NCBI GenBank assembly: GCA_030950645.1
Contig: JAUZRF010000013.1
Span: 1-39,628, forward strand
Origin: Mariprofundales bacterium
GTDB taxonomy: Bacteria > Pseudomonadota > Zetaproteobacteria > Mariprofundales > J009
DNA length: 39,628 bases
Direction: 5' to 3'
Shown here: positions 9,153-18,531 of the stretch, one piece after another
How positions within the stretch are numbered: the stretch's first letter is position 1
Layout: every line of letters starts with the position of its first letter
Position numbers and translations under genes: made by a program
The notes under the pieces: model-generated
What the model was told of the DNA's origin: nothing
Database searches by the model: none
Seen by the model: the letters and a program-made list of their open reading frames with translations, nothing else

Positions 9153-10193
9153 ATGCCTAGCTCACCGCTCACCTTTTATCCGTCACCACCGCATGCCGAA
9201 AACTTAACCGACAGTTTTGGCCGTCAGCTCACCTATCTCCGCATCTCGGTGACGGATCGCTGCAACCTGCACTGTAGCTATTGCCGGCCTGCGAGTGAGA
9301 ATTATCAGGCCGAGGCACGCTCACACATCCTCACCTTTGATGAGATTACGCGCATTGTGCGTGTGGCTGCAGGTCTTGGGGTGCGAAAGGTGCGCATTAC
9401 CGGTGGTGAACCGCTAGTGCGACGCAATCTGACCACACTAATTGCCAAGATCGCTGCCATTTCGGGCATTGATGACCTCGCCATGACCAGCAATGCCAGT
9501 CTGCTCGCCCAAGCCGCGCAGCCATTGGCTGATGCAGGGCTGCATCGCATCAACATCAGTCTCGACACGCTGAATCCGGCGCGATTCCGTGCCCTGACGG
9601 GGGGCGACTTAGCGCCGGTGCTAGATGGCATCGCTGCGGCACAACAAGCTGGCCTATCACCGATCAAGCTCAACACCGTATTGATGCGAGGCGTAAATGT
9701 TGGGGGCGAGGAGTCCGAGGTGGCGCGGTTGATCGACTTTGCACAACTACACGACTTAACGATTCGCTTTATCGAGCTCATGCCAATGAAGCAGGGACTT
9801 GACTGGAAGCGCCACTATGTCGCCATCGATGAGGTGTTGGCACGCAATGATCTCCAGGCACGCGTGGCCGTGGATGCACCACTAGTGACCGGCAATACGG
9901 CGGCACGCTATCTGCCACACAAACAAGGCACAGGTAAGGTAGGATTTATCATGCCAATGTCAGAGCATTTTTGTTCGGGCTGTAATCGTCTGCGACTGAC
10001 CGCAGATGGCCATCTGCGGTCTTGCCTTCCTGCCAACACTGAGCTTAATCTACGCGACATGATGCGCCAGGGTGCCGATGATGCTGGGATTCGCGCCTTG
10101 CTGTTGCGCGCGGCGATGACCAAGCCGGAGATCGGGATCTATAGCTTCACGCAAGGAAAAGATCAGCGTTCCATGATTCAGATAGGAGGATAA
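9153..10193 (+). CDS. moaA: GTP 3',8-cyclase MoaA
   Basis: Radical SAM motif CNLHCSYC, GGEP, C-terminal CSGCNRLRLTADGHLRSCL. Confidence 0.95.
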   Translation: MPSSPLTFYPSPPHAENLTDSFGRQLTYLRISVTDRCNLHCSYCRPASENYQAEARSHILTFDEITRIVRVAAGLGVRKVRITGGEPLVRRNLTTLIAKIAAISGIDDLAMTSNASLLAQAAQPLADAGLHRINISLDTLNPARFRALTGGDLAPVLDGIAAAQQAGLSPIKLNTVLMRGVNVGGEESEVARLIDFAQLHDLTIRFIELMPMKQGLDWKRHYVAIDEVLARNDLQARVAVDAPLVTGNTAARYLPHKQGTGKVGFIMPMSEHFCSGCNRLRLTADGHLRSCLPANTELNLRDMMRQGADDAGIRALLLRAAMTKPEIGIYSFTQGKDQRSMIQIGG

Positions 10194-10196
10194 AAA

Positions 10197-10400
10197 ATGC
10201 AAATATCGGGTCGTAACAAGCTGTTTGGCGAGATTGTTGAGATCAAACTGGGGGGCGTAGTGAGTGAGGTGACCATTCAAGTAGGGGAGAACCAGATTGC
10301 CGGTGTCATCACCACCACCAGCGTGGAAAATATGGAACTTGCGATTGGCGATCGTGTCACAGCATTGATCAAGGCTACAGAGGTCTCCTTTATCAAGTGA
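10197..10400 (+). CDS. Mop/TOBE-domain molybdate-binding protein (molbindin)
   Basis: 67 aa: SGRNKLFGEIVEIKLGGVVSEVTIQV...ITTTSVENMELAIGDRVTALIKATEV, classic Mop domain. Confidence 0.88.
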   Translation: MQISGRNKLFGEIVEIKLGGVVSEVTIQVGENQIAGVITTTSVENMELAIGDRVTALIKATEVSFIK

Positions 10401-11164
10401 GACGCTCGCTTCTGTTGCGGTTTGGGGGCGGTCTTGCGCTAGTGCTCTCCGCATTTCCATCGGCGGCGACTGCCGCAGCGATCACCGTTGCAGTAGCGGC
10501 CAACTTCTACCGTCCGATGCAGGAGATTGCGGCCAATTTCAGCCGAACTCACCACCATTCGGTGCGGCTGGTCTCTGGCTCTACCGGCAGGCTTTACACC
10601 CAGATCGTTCAAGGAGCACCGTTTGATCTGTTCGTGGCCGCAGATGTCGCTCGCCCCAAGCGGCTAGAGACGGAGGGGCAGATTCGACCCGGCAGCCGTT
10701 TCACCTATGCCACCGGCTCGCTGGTACTGTGGAGTGCGCGTCAAAACCTGAATCTGAAAAGGCAGGGAATGGCGATCCTGCTTGCGCCAACGGTGCGCAT
10801 CATCGCCATCGCCAACCCCAAGACCGCGCCATACGGTGCTGCCGCGATGCAGGCCATCACATCAGTATTCAAACAAAAACAGCTCGACCGCATCACCGCC
10901 AAACTCATCTATGGCGAGAGTGTGGCACAGGCGATGCTGTTTGCCCATTCAGGCAATGCAGATATTGCCATCTTGCCCGCCTCCAGCATCGTGGGTGCCA
11001 AGGGTCACATCTACCGAGTTGGCGCGGGGCGCTACCGCCCGATCATTCAGCAGGCGGTGGTGTTGCGCGGTGCGGGAATTGCAGCCGTTGCCTTAGCCGA
11101 CTACCTGCGCTCGTCTGCCGTCGTCCCGGTGTTACAAAAATATGGTTATGGGGTGCCGCAATGA
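10397..11164 (+). CDS. modA: Molybdate ABC transporter substrate-binding protein
   Basis: Signal peptide then ITVAVAANFYRPMQEIAANF...SGSTGRLYTQIVQGAPFDLFVAAD. Confidence 0.92.
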   Translation: MRRSLLLRFGGGLALVLSAFPSAATAAAITVAVAANFYRPMQEIAANFSRTHHHSVRLVSGSTGRLYTQIVQGAPFDLFVAADVARPKRLETEGQIRPGSRFTYATGSLVLWSARQNLNLKRQGMAILLAPTVRIIAIANPKTAPYGAAAMQAITSVFKQKQLDRITAKLIYGESVAQAMLFAHSGNADIAILPASSIVGAKGHIYRVGAGRYRPIIQQAVVLRGAGIAAVALADYLRSSAVVPVLQKYGYGVPQ

Positions 11165-11832
11165 ACTGGCAACCGCTGTGGCTCTCCTTTGAACTGGCTA
11201 CGGTGACCATGCTGATGCTACTGCTGATTGCCACCCCGATTGCCTACCACCTAGCATTTACCCGCTCGCGTTGGCGCGGACTATTGGAGGCGGTGTTTGC
11301 CTTACCGCTGGTGTTGCCACCGACGGTGCTGGGCTACTTTGTGCTGGTCGCCTGCGGCCGCCAATCCATACTGGGCGAGTGGTACCAGAATCTATTTGGC
11401 ACCACGCTGGTATTTTCATTCCAAGGCATGGTGCTGGCCTCCATTCTCTACAGCCTTCCCTTTGCCGTGCAGCCGATGCAAAACGCCTTTGCAGCGGTTG
11501 ATCGACGATTCATTGATGTAGCGAGAACATTGGGTTGCAACGGCTGGCAGAGCTTTATCCGCATACTACTACCCGCTGCCCGGGTGGGAGTCATTACCGG
11601 CGCCATGCTCTCCTTTGCCCATACCGTTGGCGAATTCGGGGTGGTACTGATGGTTGGCGGCGGCATTCCAGGGAAAACCGATGTCGCCAGCATCGCCATT
11701 TATCAGCATGTTGAAAACCTAGAGTACGCACAGGCCAACACCATGGCACTGATCATGCTGGCCTTCTCATTCATTTTCCTGTCGTTGATCTACCACTTCA
11801 ACCAACGCGCCAGTCGGTTGTTGATGCGATGA
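11161..11832 (+). CDS. modB: Molybdate ABC transporter permease
   Basis: MNWQPLWLSFELATVTMLMLLL...; ATG at 11161 overlaps the modA stop (ATGA). The listed ORF start at 10729 is an out-of-gene extension. Confidence 0.92.
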   Translation: MNWQPLWLSFELATVTMLMLLLIATPIAYHLAFTRSRWRGLLEAVFALPLVLPPTVLGYFVLVACGRQSILGEWYQNLFGTTLVFSFQGMVLASILYSLPFAVQPMQNAFAAVDRRFIDVARTLGCNGWQSFIRILLPAARVGVITGAMLSFAHTVGEFGVVLMVGGGIPGKTDVASIAIYQHVENLEYAQANTMALIMLAFSFIFLSLIYHFNQRASRLLMR

Positions 11833-12518
11833 TCATCAGCAATGTCAGAAAACAGCTTGGCGCGTTTTCACTCGATATCAGTTGGTGTGCGGGTCAAGAG
11901 ATCATCGTGCTGTTCGGTGCCAGCGGCTGCGGGAAATCGACCATACTGCGGCTGTTGGCCGGACTGGAACAGCCGGACGCCGGACGCATTGTGGTGGCTG
12001 GACGCACCCTTTTTGATGACACCATCAACCTGCGTCCCGAGCAGCGCAATATCGGCTATGTGCCTCAGTATCCGGCGCTTTTTCCTTGGCTGAATGTGCG
12101 AGAAAACATGCTCTTTGCCATCACTAAACAGGCGCAAAAGGGTCAACAACCGTGGATTGATGCCATGACCGAACAGTGTGGTGCCACCGGGCTATTGGGC
12201 AAAACCGTCTCCCAGCTCTCTGGTGGCGAGGCACAAAGGGTGGCATTGGTGCGGGCACTGGTCACCAAACCCAGTCTATTGCTGCTTGATGAACCATTTT
12301 CCGCCGTCGATGGTAGCATGCGGATCCAGCTACGAAAGCTGGTACAGCGGCTACAGCAAGAGTGGGCGATTCCGGTGGTGATGGTCACCCACGACCAAAC
12401 CGAAGCCCACCTGATGGGGCATCGACTGATCCGTCTCGATGATGGGCGGGTGAAACAAGAGGGGAAAATAGATGCAATGGTTCAACAAACAGACAGAGAA
12501 CTGCGGATAGCCTATTGA
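11829..12518 (+). CDS. modC: Molybdate ABC transporter ATPase (short, no TOBE domain)
   Basis: Walker A GASGCGKST, signature LSGGEAQRVALVRAL, Walker B LLLLDEPFSA; 229 aa. Confidence 0.9.
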   Translation: MIISNVRKQLGAFSLDISWCAGQEIIVLFGASGCGKSTILRLLAGLEQPDAGRIVVAGRTLFDDTINLRPEQRNIGYVPQYPALFPWLNVRENMLFAITKQAQKGQQPWIDAMTEQCGATGLLGKTVSQLSGGEAQRVALVRALVTKPSLLLLDEPFSAVDGSMRIQLRKLVQRLQQEWAIPVVMVTHDQTEAHLMGHRLIRLDDGRVKQEGKIDAMVQQTDRELRIAY

Positions 12519-12532
12519 TGGGATCACCTAAT

Positions 12533-12653
12533 GTAATTGCCCAGATCACTTCTGACTTTCCCAATAGCGGCGTTGAAAAATGCGCATTTACAGTAGTAAA
12601 CTCCGCTTTTTCTCCTTGCCATCAGAAAAACCGGAAGCGATCTAAGCAGTTAC
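12533..12653 (+). repeat. MITE core (copy 4, diverged left end)
   Basis: gtaattgcccagatcacttctgactttcccaatagcggcgttgaaaaatgcgcatttacagtagtaaactccgc...ctaagcagttac. Confidence 0.88.
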
Positions 12654-12675
12654 CATCTATATCAAGTATAAGCTG

Positions 12676-13170
12676 ATGGAGACTGAGAAGGCTTTAACCC
12701 ATTTTAATACAGCCGGACGGGCACAGATGGTGGATGTGTCGCACAAGGATGTGACCACGCGCATCGCCCGCGCCAGTGGTGATATCCAGATGCAGCCGGA
12801 GACCCTGAAGCGCATTCAACAGCAGTCATTGTACAAAGGTGATGTGCTGGGAGTAGCCGATGTGGCTGCAATCATGGGGGCGAAAAAGACCCCTGAACTG
12901 ATCCCGATGTGTCATCCGCTGATGCTGTCGGGGGTCGATGTGGCATTCTCCGATCTGGAGCAGAAGACGGGGATTCATGTGGCGGTTTCCGTCAAGTGCA
13001 ATGGCAACACTGGCGTGGAAATGGAGGCACTAACCGCAGTAGCCACAGCACTGCTGACAATCTATGATATGTGCAAGGCGGTGGATCGCGCCATGGTGCT
13101 GAGCAACATCCGTCTGGACGAAAAATCCGGCGGTAAATCTGGCGTGTGGAGACGAGATAACCATGCCTGA
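12676..13170 (+). CDS. moaC: Cyclic pyranopterin monophosphate synthase MoaC
   Basis: MVDVSHKDVTTRIARA...IPMCHPL...GNTGVEMEALTAV...YDMCKA. Confidence 0.95.
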   Translation: METEKALTHFNTAGRAQMVDVSHKDVTTRIARASGDIQMQPETLKRIQQQSLYKGDVLGVADVAAIMGAKKTPELIPMCHPLMLSGVDVAFSDLEQKTGIHVAVSVKCNGNTGVEMEALTAVATALLTIYDMCKAVDRAMVLSNIRLDEKSGGKSGVWRRDNHA

Positions 13171-13426
13171 CCTGACGGCAAATTCCGCGCCAACCGGTGA
13201 AATTACCGTGTTGTTTTTCGGTAGTTTGGCACTCAAGCGCGGTCAGCGAAAATTAACAGTTGCTGCAGAAGCTGAACTAACGCTGCGGCAACTCGTCAGC
13301 CAACTCGGGGGTGCACAGTGGCACTCTTTTCTGCTGGCGGTAAACCAGGAACAGACCAACGATTTGGACCGACTGCTGCATGCCAATGATGAGGTGGCGA
13401 TGATGCCACCATTCTCAGGAGGCTGA
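13163..13426 (+). CDS. moaD: Molybdopterin synthase small subunit MoaD
   Basis: Ubiquitin-like protein ending in PPFSGG. Confidence 0.9.
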   Translation: MPDLTANSAPTGEITVLFFGSLALKRGQRKLTVAAEAELTLRQLVSQLGGAQWHSFLLAVNQEQTNDLDRLLHANDEVAMMPPFSGG

Positions 13427-13433
13427 TATCACC

Positions 13434-13862
13434 ATGGGTGGGGCGACGGTTCGCACGCAAGAGGAGGACTTTTCGATTGAGGAAGAGGTCGATGCACTGC
13501 GTGCGGTTTCTCGGCGTATTGGTGGCATTGTCACCTTTCTTGGCTGTGCCCGTGACTTTTCCGAGGGACGCGATGTGTCGGCGATTGCCTTTGAACAGTA
13601 TGCCAGTATGGCCGAAACTGCGATGGAAGGGCTTCGCGCAGAGGCATTAGAAACATTCGACATTATCGAGGTACGGATTATTCACCGCATCACCACCGTG
13701 AATGCCGGAGAACAGATTGTGCTGATTGTGGTCGGAGCCGAACACCGCGCGTCAGCATTCGATGCCTGCCGCTGGATCATCGATACCCTAAAACAGCGCG
13801 TGCCAATCTGGAAGCGAGAGACCACCCCCGACGGCAAAATCTGGGAATCTCAGCACCCATGA
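13434..13862 (+). CDS. moaE: Molybdopterin synthase catalytic subunit MoaE
   Basis: GGIVTFLGCARDFSEG...HRASAFDACRWIIDTLKQRVPIWKRE. Confidence 0.93.
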   Translation: MGGATVRTQEEDFSIEEEVDALRAVSRRIGGIVTFLGCARDFSEGRDVSAIAFEQYASMAETAMEGLRAEALETFDIIEVRIIHRITTVNAGEQIVLIVVGAEHRASAFDACRWIIDTLKQRVPIWKRETTPDGKIWESQHP

Positions 13863-14359
13863 CACCACCAATACTCTCCATCGTTGGCCGTTCCAACTCT
13901 GGCAAAACCACCCTGATGGAGCGGCTGATTCGTCGCCTGAGCGATCAAGGGCTGCGCATCGCCACCATCAAGCATAGCCACCACCAGCCCGAGCTCGATC
14001 AGCCAGGCAAGGATAGCTGGCGTCATAAACAAGCTGGAGCCGGTGCCTCCTTTCTGATCGGACCACAACAGATGTTGATGGTGGCCGACCATGCGCAGGT
14101 GCCGACCCCCAACCTGCTGGCTAGCCTCTATGGCACCAATTTCGAGCTGGTATTGGTTGAAGGTTACTCCTCACTGCCCGGCGCCAAGATCGAGATACTG
14201 CGCGCCGCACGATCATCAACATTACGGTGCGATCCAACGGAGCTTCTAGCGATCGTCACCGATGTTGAGGGGTTGCCACCCAAGCCACCGCAATTTGCGT
14301 TGGATGATGTAACGGCCATTGCCAACTTCGTGCGGGAATGGATGGGGCGTGGATGCTGA
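13859..14359 (+). CDS. mobB: Molybdopterin-guanine dinucleotide biosynthesis protein B
   Basis: IVGRSNSGKTTLMERLI, IKHSHH, VEGYSS; ATGA overlap with moaE. Confidence 0.92.
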   Translation: MTPPILSIVGRSNSGKTTLMERLIRRLSDQGLRIATIKHSHHQPELDQPGKDSWRHKQAGAGASFLIGPQQMLMVADHAQVPTPNLLASLYGTNFELVLVEGYSSLPGAKIEILRAARSSTLRCDPTELLAIVTDVEGLPPKPPQFALDDVTAIANFVREWMGRGC

Positions 14360-14973
14360 TTCCCAATTGCACTGCAGTCATTATGGCTGGGGGGGAGTCC
14401 ACACGCATGGGCAGGGACAAGGCCAGGATACCGCTGGCTGGCATACCATTGATTGACCATGTGATCGCCGTGATTGCGCCGCTGTTTTCACAAATCGTGG
14501 TTAGCGTACGCGCGCCGAGGGCAGAGATCACGCTGCCGCAACTGTGTGACCAAAATAGCGATCAAGTGGGCAAGGGTCGCGGGCCGATGATCGGCATTGC
14601 CACCGCTCTGGAACAGGTGGAGACGCCGTGGGTATTTGCGCTGGCGTGCGACATGCCTTTTGTCTCGCCTCAACCCATTCACTGTATGGCGCGCAAGCGT
14701 GCCGGACAACAGGTGGTGGTGCCGATTGTCGATGGTACGGTACAACCGCTTGCTGCATTTTATGCCAAAAGCTGCCTGCCACTAATGCGGAAGCAGATCA
14801 TCTCGGGTGATCGCAGCTTGCAACGCATGATCGCGCGCATGCAGACGACGCTGGTCGACGAAGCTGAACTGAAGCGATACGATCCGGAACTGTTGAGTTT
14901 CATGGACTTGGATTGTGAAGCGGATATTGATGCGGCAAAAGCCGTACTACGAAGGAGAAACCGTAACTACTGA
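14353..14973 (+). CDS. mobA: Molybdenum cofactor guanylyltransferase MobA
   Basis: VIMAGGESTRMGRDKARIPLAG...ACDMPFV. Start 14353 (MLIPNCTAV) more likely than 14338. Stop TGA lies in a MITE remnant. Confidence 0.9.
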   Translation: MLIPNCTAVIMAGGESTRMGRDKARIPLAGIPLIDHVIAVIAPLFSQIVVSVRAPRAEITLPQLCDQNSDQVGKGRGPMIGIATALEQVETPWVFALACDMPFVSPQPIHCMARKRAGQQVVVPIVDGTVQPLAAFYAKSCLPLMRKQIISGDRSLQRMIARMQTTLVDEAELKRYDPELLSFMDLDCEADIDAAKAVLRRRNRNY

Positions 14974-15036
14974 TATGGCTCCCTACCACAAAATGGCTAT
15001 AACTGCTCAGATTTTTTCTGATAACAAGACGGAAAA
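14963..15036 (-). repeat. Truncated MITE remnant (copy 5)
   Basis: gtaactactgatatggctccctaccacaaaatggctataactgctcagattttttctgataacaagacggaaaa matches the extension plus the start of the core. Confidence 0.75.
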
Positions 15037-15038
15037 CC

Positions 15039-16286
15039 ATGCAATACCTATCCGTTGAACAAGCGCAAGCCTCCGTACTGCAACATGTGCAACCATGCGG
15101 GAAGGAGTCCATCGCGTTACACGATTCGCTTGGCCGCGCACTGGCCGAAGATGTCTATGCCAACCGCAACCACCCACCCTACGATCTCTCGGCGATGGAT
15201 GGCTATGCCATCCGTTTTGAAGACCTAGCTCCTGCTGATGGCCAATCCATATCGCTACAGGTGGTTGATGATATCCGTGCCGGAACCATGCCCCAGCGCC
15301 GAGTACTGCAAGGAAAATGCGCTCGCATCATGACTGGGGCGCCGATTCCTGCTGGTGCCGATACGGTGATCCGGGTTGAGGATACCGAGGCCGATGGCGA
15401 GCAAATCTCCATCACTGTGCCGCCAGCGCGCGGCGCCAACATCCGTCCCTTAGGTGAAAACCTGCGCAATGGTGAGGTCGTCTTAACTGCGGGCACCACC
15501 ATCACGCCGGGTGTGCTGGCGATTCTATCGATGGTAAAAAAACGGGAGCTCGCTGTATTTGCCCGACCCACGGTAGCGATCCTCTCCACCGGTGATGAGC
15601 TGGAGGGGATCAATGACCCGATCGATGAGAACAAGATCCCCGATGCCAACTCCCACGCCCTCTACGCCCAATGCAAAGCACTAGGTATCGAAGCAACCCT
15701 GCTCGGCATTGCCCATGACAACCCTATTGAACTGCGAGCCAAACTGGCAGCAGGAGTGAAATATGATCTGCTGCTGGCTTCCGGTGGCGTTTCAGTTGGC
15801 CATCATGATTTTGTCCGGCCAACCCTTGATGCACTGGGAATCACCATGCACTTTTGGCGGGTGGCGATGCGCCCCGGTCATCCACTGGCTTTTGGCACCA
15901 CCGAACATGGCAACGCCGTATTCGGGCTACCGGGGAATCCGGTGGCGAGCATGGTCTGTTTTGAACAGTTTGTTGCTCCGGCACTGCGCAGCATGATGGG
16001 ACACCCTGCACGGTTTCACCGCACCATCATTGCACGATTAACGCATGATCTAAAAGACCGGGTTGGGCGCACCCATTTCGTGCGGGTGATGCTCAAGCGA
16101 GATGCGACCGGATACCTCGCCACATCAACCGGTGCCCAAGGCAGCGGCATTGTCATGTCAATGGCGATCGCGCAAGGATTGATGCGAATACCCGAAGCGT
16201 CCGATGGCCTCTCTTCAGGAGACCCCGTTACTGTTCAACTGCTATCAGGGATGGAGTTTCAAGATCATGCGGAATTGGCGGCATAA
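15039..16286 (+). CDS. moeA: Molybdopterin molybdenumtransferase MoeA
   Basis: SAMDGYAIRFED, MTGAPIPAGADTVIRVED, STGDEL, GLPGNPVASMVCFE. Confidence 0.95.
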   Translation: MQYLSVEQAQASVLQHVQPCGKESIALHDSLGRALAEDVYANRNHPPYDLSAMDGYAIRFEDLAPADGQSISLQVVDDIRAGTMPQRRVLQGKCARIMTGAPIPAGADTVIRVEDTEADGEQISITVPPARGANIRPLGENLRNGEVVLTAGTTITPGVLAILSMVKKRELAVFARPTVAILSTGDELEGINDPIDENKIPDANSHALYAQCKALGIEATLLGIAHDNPIELRAKLAAGVKYDLLLASGGVSVGHHDFVRPTLDALGITMHFWRVAMRPGHPLAFGTTEHGNAVFGLPGNPVASMVCFEQFVAPALRSMMGHPARFHRTIIARLTHDLKDRVGRTHFVRVMLKRDATGYLATSTGAQGSGIVMSMAIAQGLMRIPEASDGLSSGDPVTVQLLSGMEFQDHAELAA

Positions 16287-16820
16287 GTGAGTAAGGCGAA
16301 AATCGGTCTAGTAACGGTATCGGATCGCGCCAGCCGTGGCGAATACGAGGACTTGGGAGGCCCGGCCATGCTAGCTTGGATGAAACGGGTGATCATCAGC
16401 GAATGGGAGCCGGTACAACGGGTGATTCCCGATAGCCAAAACCGTATCGAAGCCACACTCAAAGAGCTGGCAGATGATGAAGCCTGCTGCTTGATTATCA
16501 CCACGGGAGGCACCGGTCCGGCGCTACGCGATGTCACCCCGGAGGCGACCGAGGCGGTGTGTGACAAGATCTTGCCTGGTTTTGGCGAGTTGATGCGCCA
16601 AGAATCGCTTAAATTTGTTCCCACAGCCATCCTCTCGCGTCAGACTGCGGGCATCCGTGGCAAATCACTCATCATCAACCTGCCGGGAAAACCATCGGCC
16701 ATTGATGACTGTCTCAACGCAGTATTTCCAGCGGTACCCTACTGCATCGACCTCATTCAAGGATCCTTCCTTGAAACCGATCCCGGTCAATGCCAGATCT
16801 TTCGACCAAAAAAAACATGA
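16287..16820 (+). CDS. mog: Molybdopterin adenylyltransferase Mog
   Basis: GLVTVSDRASRGEYEDLGGPAM...ITTGGTGPALRDVTPEAT...NLPGKPSAI; GTG start. Confidence 0.93.
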   Translation: MSKAKIGLVTVSDRASRGEYEDLGGPAMLAWMKRVIISEWEPVQRVIPDSQNRIEATLKELADDEACCLIITTGGTGPALRDVTPEATEAVCDKILPGFGELMRQESLKFVPTAILSRQTAGIRGKSLIINLPGKPSAIDDCLNAVFPAVPYCIDLIQGSFLETDPGQCQIFRPKKT

Positions 16821-16828
16821 AAATGGAA

Positions 16829-16949
16829 GTAACGGCTCAGATTGCTTCCGGTTTTTCTGATGGCAAGGCGAAAAAACGGAGTTTACTACTGTAAATGCGC
16901 ATTTTTCAACGCCGCTATCGGGAAAACTGGGAGTGAGCTGAGTAGTTAC
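16829..16949 (-). repeat. MITE core (copy 6)
   Basis: gtaacggctcagattgcttccggtttttctgatggcaaggcgaaaaaacggagtttactactgtaaatgcgcatttttcaacgccgctatc...gagctgagtagttac. Confidence 0.93.
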
Positions 16950-16980
16950 CACAAGCCAATATTTAAAAAGGAGCATACAA

Positions 16981-18266
16981 TGCAAATTCAATACCGAGCA
17001 TCGCTAGGATTCGCCCTAGCACTATGCGGCGCAATTTCAGCCAACGCCGCCACATGGGATACCTCCGCCAATATTCGCGAACGCTATCAATCATTCGACA
17101 ATTTCAACTTCAACTCAGCCGTAAACAAAAATAGCTGGGAATTTGATTCTCGTCTATATATAAAAACCAAGGGTGATTTAGGCCACGGGCTAACCATGTT
17201 GCTACAACCCCAAGCCATCCTGATCAAAAACCATACCCAAGCCAATGGAAATCAAAACTTCTCACAAGCCGACCTTATCCAAGCCTACCTGCAATACAAT
17301 CTCGGTGATATTGGGTTGAGAATTGGTCGCCAGCAATTGGTCTATGGTGACCAGCGCCTACTGGGACACCTCGGCTGGAAGGATGTCGCGCGCACCTTTG
17401 ACGGCATCAAAGGAATGTACAAATCCGGCCCCATCTCACTAGATCTGTTCGCCGTCCACCCTGCAGACATCGTAGCAATGACCCCTAGCACCGCATCACC
17501 GCAGGGACAGTCTCTGGTAACATGGGAGGATCGTCGCCTGATCGGCGCTTACGGCACCTACACTGTGGCGCCAAAATCCGGTATCGACGCCTACATCATT
17601 AATTGGCAGCACAACCAACATGCCTCTATTGGCAAAGGGCGAAACATCAACACCTTTGGCACACGCTTATTTGGCAAACTCAATGGCTTTGATGGCACCG
17701 CAGAGACCGTATTTCAGCGCGGAACATGGGCTACTGGCACATCACAGCAGGCATCTGCCTATGCAGCAAAAGTGGGGTATACCCTTGGATTATGGAAAAC
17801 CCGTTTTGGTGTTGAGTATGATTTCAGCCCCGGCGATGCCAACCCAAAGACCGGCCCACATAAAGATTTTGTCTTCCCTTTTCACACCAACCACATGCAC
17901 TATGGTGAGATGGACCGTTTTTCATGGGCGAACATGAAGGATCTTCGCCTATCGCTGAAGACCTCGCCTGCCAAAGGGTTAGCTTTGATCGGAAATGTAC
18001 ACTTTCTATCCTTGGATAAAGCACAAGGTGACTGGCTCAATGTGGTAGGTGCCGGCAAGCTCTATGCTGGCAAATCCACCTACACCAAAACCAAGGCGGG
18101 GACAGAGATTGACCTCAAAGTCGTCTACAAGCTTGCTGCCATCAACGGGTTGAAACTGGTCGGCCTGTATGGCGTCTTTAATCCTGGCGCCGCCGTTAGC
18201 GAACGCAACGCTGGCAAGGCAGACTCCGCGAAATTCGGCTATCTCATCGCCCAGTATCAATTTTAA
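16981..18266 (+). CDS. Outer-membrane beta-barrel porin, alginate-export family-like
   Basis: Signal peptide MQIQYRASLGFALALCGAISANA, barrel repeats, LRIGRQQLVYGDQRLLGHLGWKDVARTFDGIKG, terminal F (IAQYQF). ATG at 16981 follows aaggag; the ORF start at 16842 is inside a MITE. Confidence 0.85.
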
Positions 18267-18272
18267 CCACCG

Positions 18273-18393
18273 GTAACTACTCAGCTCACTCCCGGTTTTC
18301 CCGATAGCGGCGTTGAAAAATGCGCATTTACAGTAGTAAACTCCGCTTTTTCGCCTTGCTATCAGAAAAACCGGAAGCGATCTGAGCAGTTAC
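18273..18393 (+). repeat. MITE core (copy 7)
   Basis: Full-length core; flanks accaccg / gccaccg. Confidence 0.93.
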
Positions 18394-18531
18394 GCCACCG
18401 AGCCTATCTATCCGACACATCCTGTGCGCACCGAATATCTTTCCCTGCCAATGAGGGCGTCAACAAGAACCTCCACTACCTGCCGCCGGAAGAGACCGCC
18501 TCACCGTGGCGCATTGTAGTAGTTCATAAAG

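Noticed and set aside
10729-11160. N-terminal extension of ModB in the ORF track
   Set aside because: This part is the out-of-frame shadow of modA; the Met at 11161 begins a normal ModB and gives an ATGA overlap.
12525-12661. Target duplication for MITE copy 4
   Set aside because: cacctaat / catctata match at only about 5 of 8 positions, not better than tolerable chance.
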